Shown here: positions 8,612 through 16,906 of the stretch, in pieces
How positions within the stretch are numbered: position 1 is the stretch's first letter
How the letters are laid out: each line of letters begins with the position of its first letter
Made by a program: the position numbers and the translations under genes
Notes under the pieces: generated by a model
Database searches by the model: none
The model's input: only the letters and a program-made list of their open reading frames with translations
What the model was told of the DNA's origin: nothing
Origin: CAYONM01 sp964405325
Lineage (GTDB): Bacteria; Planctomycetota; UBA11346
Reading direction: 5' to 3'
Length of the DNA: 31,175 bases
NCBI GenBank assembly: GCA_964405325.1
Contig: CAYONM010000017.1
Coordinates: forward strand, 1-31,175

Positions 8612-10837
8612 ATGGAAACCTCGCACCTGCTCCTCGCTCATCGCCCGCATCGTCCACTTGGTGTGATCATCGCACTGAGCCTGGCCTTGGCAGCAGTGCT
8701 GGCGGCCAGCGTGTTGGCAGTGATGGTCCTGATCCACCGACCGGTTTTGGCGGTGCCGGTGCTGGTGCTGCAACCGACGGGCATCCTCGCCCTGGGCTAC
8801 GTGTTCTGGCGCTGGCGGCGACAGCACGCGGCAGTCACTCGGGATTATCGCAGCCGCAATGAAGCCGTGCACGACAAGATCCAACAGTACGCGGAATTGC
8901 AGGATAAATACCTGCTGGAAGTGAGCCGCCTGCGCGAGCAGCTGCATCCGCTGGAAAAGGACGTTGCCGCTGGCTCCTTTTTCTGGGAACAGGGCAGCGA
9001 CGACCTCCACTGGAGCGCCGGAATGTATCAGCTGTCGGGCAAAAGCCTCGTCTATCTCCCTACGGTGGGGGATGTTCATGCGCACCTGTGCGACGACGAT
9101 GGGCAAGCTTTCAGTCAAGCCTGCGAGCAGGCCTGGCGTGGCGAGATCAGCCAGGGCTGTGAGGTCCAGTATCGCCAGGATGACGGTAATCTGCGCATCT
9201 GGCAGATCCGCCTGCATCCGCTCAAGAAGGATCCGCATGGGCCGGTGGAGCGCCTGCTGGGAACGGTTCGCGATCTGACCGCCCAGCGGGAACTTGGTCG
9301 AGCCTTAGCATTGGAACGTCTGGCCCATGTGCTCTTGCTGGAATCGGTGTCGGATGCCGTCCTGATCTGCGATGCGGAAGCGCGTATCCTGCGTTTGAAT
9401 CAGGCCGCAATCGAGCTGACCGGATGGAGCCGCAAACAGAGCCAGAGCCAGCCGGCCACGCAGCTGCTTCGCCTGCTCCAGCCGCACACCCGCGCCGACC
9501 TGCATCCCATTGCGGATCTGATGCAGACCACGCAAGACAGCATCGACACCTTGAATGCCATACTCGTGACGCGTCGCGGCCAGGAACGACGGGTTGATCT
9601 GCACATCGCCCAGATTCGAAACGAACTTGGCCAAACCACCGGTCTGGTTTGCGCGCTGCGCGATCAGACCGCGCGCCTGCAGATCGAGGACCAATTCCGC
9701 CGTTCCCAGAAAATGGAATCCATCGGTCGCCTGGTCAGCGGCATCGCACACGACTTCAACAACCTGCTCTGCGGTATGACCGGCTATGCCGACCTGCTGC
9801 TGCGCAAACTCGACAAAAACACTCCCCTGCATGCCCACGCCAGCGCCATTGTCGACACCGCCGCCCGTGCCGGTGACCTGACCCACCGCCTGCTGGATGT
9901 CTCCCGGCATCGCCGCAACGATTTCGATATCATAGACATCCACGATCTGGTCGAACAGGTCACCGGCATCCTGAAGCACAGCGTTGGCCCCGATATCAAC
10001 ATGGTCACCGAGTTGCAGGCATCAGAGCGACATGTGCTGGGAGACGCCTCCGCACTGCAAAGCGCCCTGCTGAATCTGGCGGTCAATGCCCGCGATGCCA
10101 TGCCGGAGGGCGGTGAGCTGCGCATCAGCACGGAAAATCGCCTGCTTTCCAGTGAAGAATTCCCACCGCTAAAACCGGGTTCCTATCTGGCCCTCTGCGT
10201 CAGTGACAACGGCGTTGGCATGGATGAGGCCCTGCAACAACGCATTTTCGACCCCTTCTTTACCACCAAAAGACGCGGCGAGGGCACCGGCCTGGGCCTG
10301 CCTTCGGTGCGCGGCACCATTATCGATCATCACGGTGCCCTGGACGTCGCCAGTAGCCCAGGGCAGGGCAGCCAATTCCAAATTCTGCTGCCCATCGATA
10401 GCGAGGCCGAACCGGGCACCACTCACGCCGAACGGAAAGACGAGACCACCCGGCTGGGTCGCGGCGAGTGGGTCCTGGTGGCCGATGACGAGGAGATCAT
10501 CCGTCAGATGGCCACGGATATTCTGAAGAACCTTGGTTATCGGGTGCTGGTCGCAGGCGATGGCGTTGAGGCCGTAGAATTGTTCGAACAGAACCGCCAA
10601 TCGATCCGACTGGTGCTACTGGATGTCGCCATGCCGAAAATGAACGGGCCGACTGCCCGACAACGGATCCGTAACCTGGATGAGCAGGTGCCGATTGTGA
10701 TGTGCTCCGGCTGCGCCACCGAAGGCAACTTCGCTTCCTACGGCGACAAGTATCCCAGCCCCTTTCTGGCCAAACCCTTCACCGCCGGAGCGCTCAGCCG
10801 GATCGTCGCCGAACAGCTGACGCCCGCCACCGATTGA
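8612..10837 (+). CDS. membrane hybrid sensor histidine kinase (PAS-HisKA-HATPase-REC)
   Basis: The 741-aa protein begins with two membrane helices (about 16-42 and 46-66), then a coiled coil (75-115) and two PAS-like segments (about 118-228 and 236-355). The HisKA domain carries His380 in SGIAHDFNNLL; the ATPase has the N box around LNLAVNARDAM (487-497), DNGVGM (532-537) and GTGLGL (558-563). The C-terminal receiver has the acidic pair at 625-626, phospho-acceptor Asp671 in LLDVAMP, Ser699 and Lys721 in AKPF. It could autophosphorylate and relay internally, but needs a downstream phosphotransfer partner, which is not in the window. There is no periplasmic loop of note, so the signal is probably cytoplasmic or within the membrane. 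A promoter-like pair lies immediately upstream. Confidence 0.93.
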   Translation: METSHLLLAHRPHRPLGVIIALSLALAAVLAASVLAVMVLIHRPVLAVPVLVLQPTGILALGYVFWRWRRQHAAVTRDYRSRNEAVHDKIQQYAELQDKYLLEVSRLREQLHPLEKDVAAGSFFWEQGSDDLHWSAGMYQLSGKSLVYLPTVGDVHAHLCDDDGQAFSQACEQAWRGEISQGCEVQYRQDDGNLRIWQIRLHPLKKDPHGPVERLLGTVRDLTAQRELGRALALERLAHVLLLESVSDAVLICDAEARILRLNQAAIELTGWSRKQSQSQPATQLLRLLQPHTRADLHPIADLMQTTQDSIDTLNAILVTRRGQERRVDLHIAQIRNELGQTTGLVCALRDQTARLQIEDQFRRSQKMESIGRLVSGIAHDFNNLLCGMTGYADLLLRKLDKNTPLHAHASAIVDTAARAGDLTHRLLDVSRHRRNDFDIIDIHDLVEQVTGILKHSVGPDINMVTELQASERHVLGDASALQSALLNLAVNARDAMPEGGELRISTENRLLSSEEFPPLKPGSYLALCVSDNGVGMDEALQQRIFDPFFTTKRRGEGTGLGLPSVRGTIIDHHGALDVASSPGQGSQFQILLPIDSEAEPGTTHAERKDETTRLGRGEWVLVADDEEIIRQMATDILKNLGYRVLVAGDGVEAVELFEQNRQSIRLVLLDVAMPKMNGPTARQRIRNLDEQVPIVMCSGCATEGNFASYGDKYPSPFLAKPFTAGALSRIVAEQLTPATD

Positions 10838-10866
10838 CCGGGAAACGACACCTGCCAGCTTGCCAC

Positions 10867-11211
10867 ATGCGCTGCCTACTCGCTGTAACTGCCGCCGGCC
10901 TGTTGTCGGGTTGTCTGATGACCCGCGGCTGGGTGGTGGTGCGCAACCAGTCCGGGCTCGATTGCACCGAGATCCATATCCGTAGCCCGGATTTCCAGCG
11001 GCGCTTGATCCGCTTGAATCACGATGCCGATTTCCGGATCTACGAGGACATCAGTTTCCGTCGCAGTTGGCGGGTGGAATCCCGCTTTGTCGATGGTAGC
11101 GTGCGCCTGGCACATTCCACCACTGATGACGACAGCTGGAACCAGGTGGTGATCACGATCGCCGCGGATCAGATCCGGATCGAACCAGAGCGGGACCGCG
11201 CGGCACGCTGA
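10867..11211 (+). CDS. small putative lipoprotein (114 aa)
   Basis: ATG 10867 opens a type II signal peptide, with a short hydrophobic stretch ending in the lipobox LLSGC (Cys16). The remaining roughly 98 residues are beta-strand-like and charged, with a single further Cys (Cys32); the family is not recognised. The mature protein would be lipidated and anchored in a membrane facing the periplasm. It follows the hybrid kinase by 29 bp and may be co-transcribed. Its last 59 bases overlap the convergent ABC ATPase gene. A longer frame beginning at 10702 inside the kinase gene was not used because the lipobox fixes the start. Confidence 0.75.
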   Translation: MRCLLAVTAAGLLSGCLMTRGWVVVRNQSGLDCTEIHIRSPDFQRRLIRLNHDADFRIYEDISFRRSWRVESRFVDGSVRLAHSTTDDDSWNQVVITIAADQIRIEPERDRAAR

Positions 11212-12280
11212 GGCCCTGTTCGTCGAAAGCATAGAGGTCGGCCGGATTGAATCGCAAGCCGAGGCACTCTCCCAGACGCGGCTGCTGATCACCCGGCAAA
11301 CGCGCCATCAGGTGGGGCGAGCCAAGATCCTCTTCGCCTGCCGCCCGATGCACCGGCCAGGGTGGCGTACAATACACCAGTGCCTCATGCCCGAGTCGCT
11401 CGACCAACTCGACCCGCGCCTGGAAGGATTCACCCAGTTGGACAGCTTCCGGACGCAGCCCCCAAACACGGGGGCGTCCCTCGGGATAACCAGACCCGGC
11501 ACAGGCGATGCGACCACCGGGCCAGGTCAGGAAACCGTCGCACAATTCCGCCTGGAACAGGTGCATGGACGGCGAACCGATGAAACTCGCGACAAAGGCA
11601 TTGGCCGGGTGCCGGTACAGGGTGTCGCCATCGGCCAGTTGTTGGATGCGGCCATGCTTCAATACGCAGATGCGGTGCCCCAGAGTCAGAGCCTCGACCT
11701 GGTCGTGCGTGACATAGACCGTGGTCACGCCCAGGCGCTGTTGCAAAGCCGCGATTTCCGCACGCATCTGTGCTCGCAAGCGGGCATCGAGATTGGACAG
11801 CGGTTCGTCCATCAGAAACAGCTGCGGCTCCCGCACCAAGGCCCGTCCCATGGCCACCCGCTGCTGCTGGCCACCGGAGAGCATGCTCGGCTTCCGCCGC
11901 AACAAGGGCGTCAATTGCAGCTGCTCGGCCACCGCTTGGACCTTTGCCTGCCGTTCGCCGCATGCCATGCCCGCCATCTTCAAGGGGAATGCGAGATTAT
12001 CTGCCACGCTCATATGCGGATAGAGCGCATATTTTTGGAACACCATGGCAATATCACGTTGCTGTGGTGGCAATCGGCCGACCTCGCGTCCAGCCACGGC
12101 GACACGTCCACCGCTGATATCCTCCAGGCCAGCGATGCAGCGCAGCAGGGTGCTCTTGCCACAGCCGGAGGGCCCCACCAGAACCAAGAATTCACCGATC
12201 TCCACCTGCAGGCAGATATCGTGCAAGGCGACCACGCCATCGTCGAATACCTTGCGCAGCTGCTCGATCTCCAATTGCAT
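11153..12280 (-). CDS. ABC importer ATPase, MalK/UgpC type
   Basis: The 375-aa protein has Walker A GPSGCGKST (36-44), Q-loop Gln82, signature LSGGQQQR (134-141), Walker B LFLMDEP (154-160) and switch His192. After about residue 235 comes a C-terminal TOBE/OB-like extension typical of MalK/UgpC ATPases, which energise sugar or glycerol-phosphate uptake. AAGGA lies about 7 nt before ATG. It belongs with the two permeases and binding protein upstream, but a 241-bp gap with hairpins separates it from them, so it may have its own expression level. UgpC-type ATPases can serve several importers. Confidence 0.93.
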   Translation of the reverse strand: MQLEIEQLRKVFDDGVVALHDICLQVEIGEFLVLVGPSGCGKSTLLRCIAGLEDISGGRVAVAGREVGRLPPQQRDIAMVFQKYALYPHMSVADNLAFPLKMAGMACGERQAKVQAVAEQLQLTPLLRRKPSMLSGGQQQRVAMGRALVREPQLFLMDEPLSNLDARLRAQMRAEIAALQQRLGVTTVYVTHDQVEALTLGHRICVLKHGRIQQLADGDTLYRHPANAFVASFIGSPSMHLFQAELCDGFLTWPGGRIACAGSGYPEGRPRVWGLRPEAVQLGESFQARVELVERLGHEALVYCTPPWPVHRAAGEEDLGSPHLMARLPGDQQPRLGECLGLRFNPADLYAFDEQGLSVPRGPALVRSGSDPRRS

Positions 12281-12308
12281 GGCTGATCCTTTTCTGCTTT
12301 TCTATCAC

Positions 12309-12325
12309 AGGGGGCTCGGCCCCCT
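12309..12325 (-). promoter_or_regulatory. stem-loop 29 nt upstream of the ABC ATPase gene
   Basis: A perfect 7-bp GC stem (12309-12315 with 12319-12325, loop of 3) precedes the ATPase ribosome-binding site. No T-run follows on the minus strand, so it looks like an intercistronic RNA-stability or translation element rather than a terminator. Confidence 0.4.
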
Positions 12326-12430
12326 CGCGACGTCCGTCGCACCCGCCAGCCGGACTCCGGCCCCACGATCCGCCGTCGCGACTTGCCCGCTGAGCGGGAA
12401 TTTTTCGGCGCGCTGCGCGCATGATTGTCG

Positions 12431-12456
12431 AAAAAAAGTCGCTCGGTCGGACGAGC
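12431..12456 (-). terminator. terminator-like hairpin between permease and ATPase genes
   Basis: On the minus strand GCTCG and CGAGC (12452-12456 and 12441-12445) form a 5-bp stem with a 6-nt loop, and a run of seven T follows three bases later (12437-12431). It lies 65 bp after the second permease gene and could attenuate read-through into the ATPase gene. The stem is short. Confidence 0.4.
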
Positions 12457-12521
12457 TCGCGCTTGGACGCGCTCACCGGCCACCCGCGTAAACCGAACAC
12501 ATTCGAGCGCTGATGGGCCCG

Positions 12522-13349
12522 TCATCCCTTCACCCCGGCCGAAGCGATCCCGCGCACGAACCACCGTTGAAAAACCAGGAACACCAGCATGACTGGCAAC
12601 ACCATCAGGGTACCGAAGGCGAGAATATCACCCCACTGCACTGGTTGTTCCGAGGGGAAATTCCCGATCGCCACCGGCAACGGTCGGTAAGTCGGCCCGG
12701 CAGTCACCATCAATGGCCAGAGATAACTGCCCCACTGCATCAAAAAACTCAGGATCGCCACCGATGCGAAGGCCGGGCCAGACAAGGGGACAATGATGCG
12801 CCAGTAGGTGGTCCAGGTGCCGGCACCATCGATGCAGGCGGCCTCTTCCAACTCCTTCGGCAGGCCGTTGAAGAAAGTGAAAAACAAAAACACGCTGAAG
12901 GGATTGGCAATGAAAGGGACCACCTGAACCTGATAGGAATCGGTCCAGCCGATCAGGCTCATCATGAAGAACAGGGGCACCGCAATCGCCTCGAAGGGGA
13001 TCACCAGCAGTGCCAAGACCCCCAGCAACACGGTTTCCCGACCCCACCAGCGCAGTCGCGCCAGGGCATAGCCAAACATGGAATTCACCATCAGCCCCAA
13101 CCCCACCACCAGGCCGGTGATCAGCAGGCTGTTGCCGTAATAGTGCACAATATCATCGCGAGCGAACACGTCCCGGTAATTCTGCAGACTGCCATCCACC
13201 GGGAAAAATGCCAACCAGGTAGCGCTTTCAGCCAGCACCCGGTCATCGGGTTTGAGCGAGCCTACCAGCATCACCAGGACTGGCAGCAGATAGATCACCG
13301 CCAGCAGTCCCAAGCCAGCGTAGGCGAGCAGACGCTGCCATGGTCTCAT
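12522..13349 (-). CDS. ABC importer permease, MalG/UgpE type
   Basis: From ATG 13349 the 276-aa protein has about six membrane helices and the permease EAA loop around residues 168-188 (EEAACIDGAGTWTTYWRIIV), which docks on the ATPase. The frame stays open upstream to 13631, but those residues lack membrane character and are antisense-like sequence over the previous gene. ATG 13349 overlaps that gene's stop (ATGA), so this start is firm. With its partner permease it forms the transmembrane channel of a carbohydrate-type importer (CUT1-like); the actual solute cannot be read from the sequence. Confidence 0.93.
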   Translation of the reverse strand: MRPWQRLLAYAGLGLLAVIYLLPVLVMLVGSLKPDDRVLAESATWLAFFPVDGSLQNYRDVFARDDIVHYYGNSLLITGLVVGLGLMVNSMFGYALARLRWWGRETVLLGVLALLVIPFEAIAVPLFFMMSLIGWTDSYQVQVVPFIANPFSVFLFFTFFNGLPKELEEAACIDGAGTWTTYWRIIVPLSGPAFASVAILSFLMQWGSYLWPLMVTAGPTYRPLPVAIGNFPSEQPVQWGDILAFGTLMVLPVMLVFLVFQRWFVRGIASAGVKG

Positions 13350-14236
13350 CGCGACCGCTCCTGTTTCAGCAGCAGGTGCTGCACCAAGGCGATGACGCAG
13401 ACGATGCAGAAAAAAATGACGGTCATAGCACTGGCTAGGCCGATCTGCTGCAGATCGAAGGCCGTGCGCACTGCTTGATGGATCACCGTGGTGGTGGCCT
13501 GCGCCGGGCCCCCATCGGTCAGGATCTGCACCTGATCGAACAGACGGAAGGCAAGGATGGTGGTGACCAGGGCGGTGAAGATCAGCGGATTGCGCAGACC
13601 TGGCACCGTCACATGCCAAAAACGCTGCCACCAGCCAGCCCGATCCATGCGCGCCGCTTCATACAGGGACAGCGGAATCGCCTGCAAACCAGCCAACAGG
13701 ATAATGGTCTGAAAACCCAAGCCCTGCCAAATCGACAACACCAGGATGGCCGGCATCGCCAACAACGGCGACTGTAACACGCCTTCATCGATCCCCGGCT
13801 GCCAAGCACCGAAACTCAGCGTGGTCAGCAGTGTATTCGCCAGGGCATCCGGACCGGGCGCATAGATCATCTGCCAGATCACCGCCACCAAGGCCATGGG
13901 ATAGACCACCGGCAGAAAAAAACAGCTACGGAAAACCGCCATGCCGCGCAGCGGCGCATTCAACAGACTCGCCAAAAGCAAGGCCAGGCAGGTCTGCACC
14001 GGCACCACGATCAGCGCAAACAGGCCGTTATTCAACAGCGCTCGAAGAAAATACGCATCGCTGAACAGGCGGGTGTAATTCTGCAGTCCGATCCACTTGG
14101 TCGGCAAGGGTGAACCCAGGCGTTCGTTGCTGAAGGACAGCACGATGGCAACCACAAAGGGCGCCGCCAAAAACAGCAACAAACCGGTCAATGCCGGCAA
14201 GGCCATCATCCATGCAGTCAGTGAGCGCCTGGACAT
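13346..14236 (-). CDS. ABC importer permease, MalF/UgpA type
   Basis: The 296-aa product has six predicted membrane helices, the first at about residues 11-33, and the EAA loop YEAARMDRAGWWQRFWHV around residue 200. It lies 3 bp after the binding-protein gene and overlaps the second permease gene by 4 bases, so the three are translationally linked. It is shorter than MalF of enterics, lacking the large P2 periplasmic loop, and is closer to UgpA/LacF-type permeases. It forms the heterodimeric channel with the downstream permease. Confidence 0.93.
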   Translation of the reverse strand: MSRRSLTAWMMALPALTGLLLFLAAPFVVAIVLSFSNERLGSPLPTKWIGLQNYTRLFSDAYFLRALLNNGLFALIVVPVQTCLALLLASLLNAPLRGMAVFRSCFFLPVVYPMALVAVIWQMIYAPGPDALANTLLTTLSFGAWQPGIDEGVLQSPLLAMPAILVLSIWQGLGFQTIILLAGLQAIPLSLYEAARMDRAGWWQRFWHVTVPGLRNPLIFTALVTTILAFRLFDQVQILTDGGPAQATTTVIHQAVRTAFDLQQIGLASAMTVIFFCIVCVIALVQHLLLKQERSR

Positions 14237-14239
14237 GGC

Positions 14240-15511
14240 TCATTCCACCACGGGATACCCGTCGTTGTCAGCGATGTCCTGCTCGATGGTGCGTGCCGCC
14301 TGCTGCAGAGCCTGCGCGACATCGCCCTTGTTGCGGATCGCCTGAAACGCGGTCTGGAAGGCATCGGTGATCACCGGATAGGCTGGCGTCACGGGCCGCG
14401 GCACTGCACAACGCTGCAATTGCTCCGCGAAGAGATGCAGCGGCGCCTCCGGACCGTAGGTCGGCGAAACGGTGATGGCGGTGGTGGTGGCCGGCACCGC
14501 ACCGTTGGCCGCGCTCATAGCCAGCACCCGTTCGTCGCTCAACAGAAATTCCAGCACCGCCGCGGCACGTTCTGGCATCGGACACGTGGCATTGATCGCC
14601 CACGCCCACGACCCCATAGCGGTTTTGCTACCGGTCCCGAAATCCGGCAGCGGCAGGACCACCAGATCCTCACCCAGCGCCTTGCGGTAGCGGGGATACT
14701 CCCAGTGACCGACCCAACTGAGCGCCACCCGCTCCGTGGTCATGGCGACATCATCGCTGTTGGGGTCCACCAGCCCCTGAGCGATCCAGTCCTGGACCTG
14801 TTGCATGGCGGCAACCGCTTCGGGTCCGGCCAGCACCGTCTGTGCTTCGCGCATGTTGGCCCGATCGATCAGATCGCCACCGGCCGATTGGATGACCGGT
14901 GAAAAAGCATAGGTCCACCACTCGCCACCATAATTCAATTTCAGATCCAGCACCGCACCATCGTCATCGGCTGCCGCCAGTTGCTGCAACGCGGCCGTGA
15001 ATTCCGTTGCGCTCCAGGCCTGGTCGATGTCGTCTGGAATCCGCAGCCCAGCCGCAGCCAGCAGCCGTTTATTGCCATAGAGACCGAGTCCGGAATCGAA
15101 GGCGCCAACAGCATACAGATGCTGATTCCAGGTCCCTTGGGCGATCAGGGACGGGAGCAGCCGCTGCTGCAACTCGGCATCCAGCAGATCTTCCAAGGGC
15201 CGCAGCTGGCCCTTCCACGCCATATTGGCCACCCAGGGACCATCGATATCGATCAAATCCGGTAAACGCCCGGCGCTCGCTGCCGCTTGCAGCTGCACGC
15301 CATACCCGTCTTCAGGAATCAACACCAGGTCCACCGGCTGCTCAGGATGAGCCTGATTCCAGCGCGCGACGCTGTCTTTCATGGTCGCCCGTTCGGCCGG
15401 CTTGCCGGTATGGAACCAGACCTGCAGAGCCCGATTGCCGTCGTTTTCGTTGCCAGGGCCGCCGCAGCTGGTAACCAGCGCGGCCAACACCAATGCCATC
15501 ATCACGCGCAT
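14240..15511 (-). CDS. extracellular solute-binding lipoprotein, family 1
   Basis: The 423-aa protein starts with a lipoprotein signal peptide ending LVTSC (Cys16), then a low-complexity linker and a periplasmic-binding fold typical of family 1 sugar-binding proteins (UgpB/MalE-like), including DLIDIDGPWVANMAWKGQL around residues 85-105 and a C-terminal helical lobe. It captures the substrate and delivers it to the two permeases encoded immediately downstream. AAAGGA lies about 7 nt before ATG 15511. It heads the leftward importer operon, with the promoter expected in 15512-15740. The substrate, likely a sugar or polyol, is not determinable. Confidence 0.92.
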   Translation of the reverse strand: MRVMMALVLAALVTSCGGPGNENDGNRALQVWFHTGKPAERATMKDSVARWNQAHPEQPVDLVLIPEDGYGVQLQAAASAGRLPDLIDIDGPWVANMAWKGQLRPLEDLLDAELQQRLLPSLIAQGTWNQHLYAVGAFDSGLGLYGNKRLLAAAGLRIPDDIDQAWSATEFTAALQQLAAADDDGAVLDLKLNYGGEWWTYAFSPVIQSAGGDLIDRANMREAQTVLAGPEAVAAMQQVQDWIAQGLVDPNSDDVAMTTERVALSWVGHWEYPRYRKALGEDLVVLPLPDFGTGSKTAMGSWAWAINATCPMPERAAAVLEFLLSDERVLAMSAANGAVPATTTAITVSPTYGPEAPLHLFAEQLQRCAVPRPVTPAYPVITDAFQTAFQAIRNKGDVAQALQQAARTIEQDIADNDGYPVVE

Positions 15512-15743
15512 GGGAATTCCTTTCCGATTCTGAGCACTTCCAGACCATGACGAAACCCAGTCCTGTCAATCCAGGTTTCCAAGGTGATGCCAAGGCCGCA
15601 CAAAGCTCGCCCCTGGGATCGCTGAGCACCAGCTCGGCATTCCTTGCGACATCTCCACTTGGGTCATTGAGGAAGCAATCGAGGAGAAACCGGCTGCTGT
15701 GACCCAGATCGAGCTGAGGCATGGTCCACGCTTCGCGAGCTTA
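15512..15743. other. upstream region of the ABC operon, next to the repeat
   Basis: This stretch should contain the promoter of the leftward ABC operon. I see no clear boxes. A minus-strand frame beginning at ATG 15722 reads for roughly 60 residues without stops before running into the SBP gene; it may be fortuitous or a relic. TTA at 15741-15743 is the left flank of the repeat. Confidence 0.35.
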
Positions 15744-15899
15744 GGGTGCGGAAAGAAATAAAGGTAGCAGATCGCGCAGAGATTTTGTCGATCCTTCAAG
15801 GCGCGAAGAGCGAGCATATCGAGTATATGTAAGCGATAAGCAACGCAGAAGGGCGGCAAAAGATCAAGTGAGACGCTACCTTTATTTATTGACGGGCCC
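15744..15899 (+). mobile_element. complete MITE-like element with 25-bp inverted ends and TTA flanks
   Basis: The ends 15744-15768 and 15875-15899 are inverted repeats matching at 20 of 25 positions, including a perfect 13-bp inner block (AAATAAAGGTAGC / GCTACCTTTATTT). TTA stands immediately outside both ends (15741-15743, 15900-15902), consistent with a 3-bp target duplication. Subterminal sequences (GATTTTGTCGATCCTT and AAGGGCGGCAAAAGATC) also pair partly, so the whole unit can fold into one hairpin. It is too short to encode a transposase, though one plus frame is open throughout. A 3-bp TNA-type duplication is known for the IS1031 group of the IS5 family; that affiliation is inference. 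Copy 1 is at 1-98. Confidence 0.85.
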
Positions 15900-15991
15900 T
15901 TAGCGCGGCCCTGGCGGTGGTGCTGCATCAGGCTGTCGCTCCACTGGCTGCCGGTCGTCGACGGCATCACCGCAGCGACTAGCATCCGACC

Positions 15992-16786
15992 ATGCCGAAA
16001 CGAGCCCTGCAGCAACACGACCTCAAGCCGGCGGTCGCCAAACGCTTCCTACGCGACGCCCGGATCCGCGACACGGATACCGTCCTGGAAATCGGCCCGG
16101 GCCTGGGCCGGATCAGCACGGAACTCTTGGCTGCCGGTGCGCGTTGCGTTTTGGTCGAGCGCGATCCGGAACGCGCCGCCGGCCTGCGGGAACGTCTGCG
16201 CCCAGCGATCGAATCTGGCCAAGCGCAGGTGCTCTGCGGCGACGCCCTGGTCCTGGATCCGGCGCTTCCGCCGGCTTGGCGGGTGGTCGCCAATCCCCCC
16301 TTCAGCCTGACCAGCACCCTGCTACGCCGCTGGCTGCTGGAGAACCTGCCGTCGGGCCCACCGGCACGTATCGACCTGGTCCTGCAAAAGGAAGCGGCGC
16401 AACGCCTGTGCGGCACCACCCGTTACGGCCAGAGCCGCTTGAGCGTCCTGGGCCGGCTGTTCGGCAGTCCCCGCCTGTTGGCCAGCCTGAACCGCTGGGA
16501 CGTCACCCCCCCCAGCCGGGTCGACCTGGCCACCTTTTCCCTGATCCGCAACCAGGAGCGGAATATTACGGCGGCCGAACTGCGCCTGGTCGACCGCCTG
16601 CTGGAGCCGGCTTTCGCTGGCGCACACCGCGTCCGCGATGCCCTGGCCGGCATCGCCACCAAGACGATCCTGAGCAAGCAAGCCCAGCTCCACAGCTGGG
16701 AACCCAACGCGCACCCTCGCAGCGTGCCACCCCTGGCCTGGCTGGAGTTGGCGCGTTTCCTGCAGCAGGTCGGCAAACTGGGATAA
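15992..16786 (+). CDS. Erm/KsgA-family rRNA adenine N6-methyltransferase-like protein
   Basis: The 264-aa protein has the SAM-binding motif LEIGPGLGR (32-40), acidic motif II VERDP (55-59), GDALVL (83-88) and catalytic motif IV NPPF (101-104). KsgA/RsmA normally has NLPY and most Erm enzymes NIPY/F, so NPPF is a variant. The N-terminus QQHDLKPAVAKRFL aligns with the family SQNFL region, and TPPSRVD near 171 matches the P.P.VD motif. Members dimethylate an adenine in 16S (KsgA) or 23S (Erm) rRNA, the latter giving macrolide-type resistance. Which substrate applies cannot be decided here; I lean to an Erm-like paralogue. It is monocistronic, between the repeat and a RAYT-like gene. Confidence 0.8.
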   Translation: MPKRALQQHDLKPAVAKRFLRDARIRDTDTVLEIGPGLGRISTELLAAGARCVLVERDPERAAGLRERLRPAIESGQAQVLCGDALVLDPALPPAWRVVANPPFSLTSTLLRRWLLENLPSGPPARIDLVLQKEAAQRLCGTTRYGQSRLSVLGRLFGSPRLLASLNRWDVTPPSRVDLATFSLIRNQERNITAAELRLVDRLLEPAFAGAHRVRDALAGIATKTILSKQAQLHSWEPNAHPRSVPPLAWLELARFLQQVGKLG

Positions 16787-16906
16787 GACGAGTACCACTT
16801 GGGCCTCGACTGCTGTGACGGTGTTGAGCGCGACTCGGCACTCCACTCGGATATCGGGATCCAACTCTTCTGCCGACAGCAAAACCAACCAAACAACCAC
16901 GGCACC

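Noticed and set aside
12386..12398. CCCGC/GCGGG stem followed by AATTTTT as a plus-strand terminator
   Set aside because: No plus-strand gene ends nearby, so the match is probably incidental.
13350..13631. 94-residue upstream extension of the second permease
   Set aside because: It has no membrane or permease character; ATG 13349 overlaps the preceding stop codon.
1..15899. Composite transposon bounded by the two MITE copies
   Set aside because: The enclosed genes are ordinary chromosomal modules and no transposase is present; direct copies alone do not show joint mobility.
15566..16018. 150-aa minus-strand frame across the repeat
   Set aside because: It crosses both ends of the MITE-like element and has no recognisable domain; open frames through the repeat look fortuitous.
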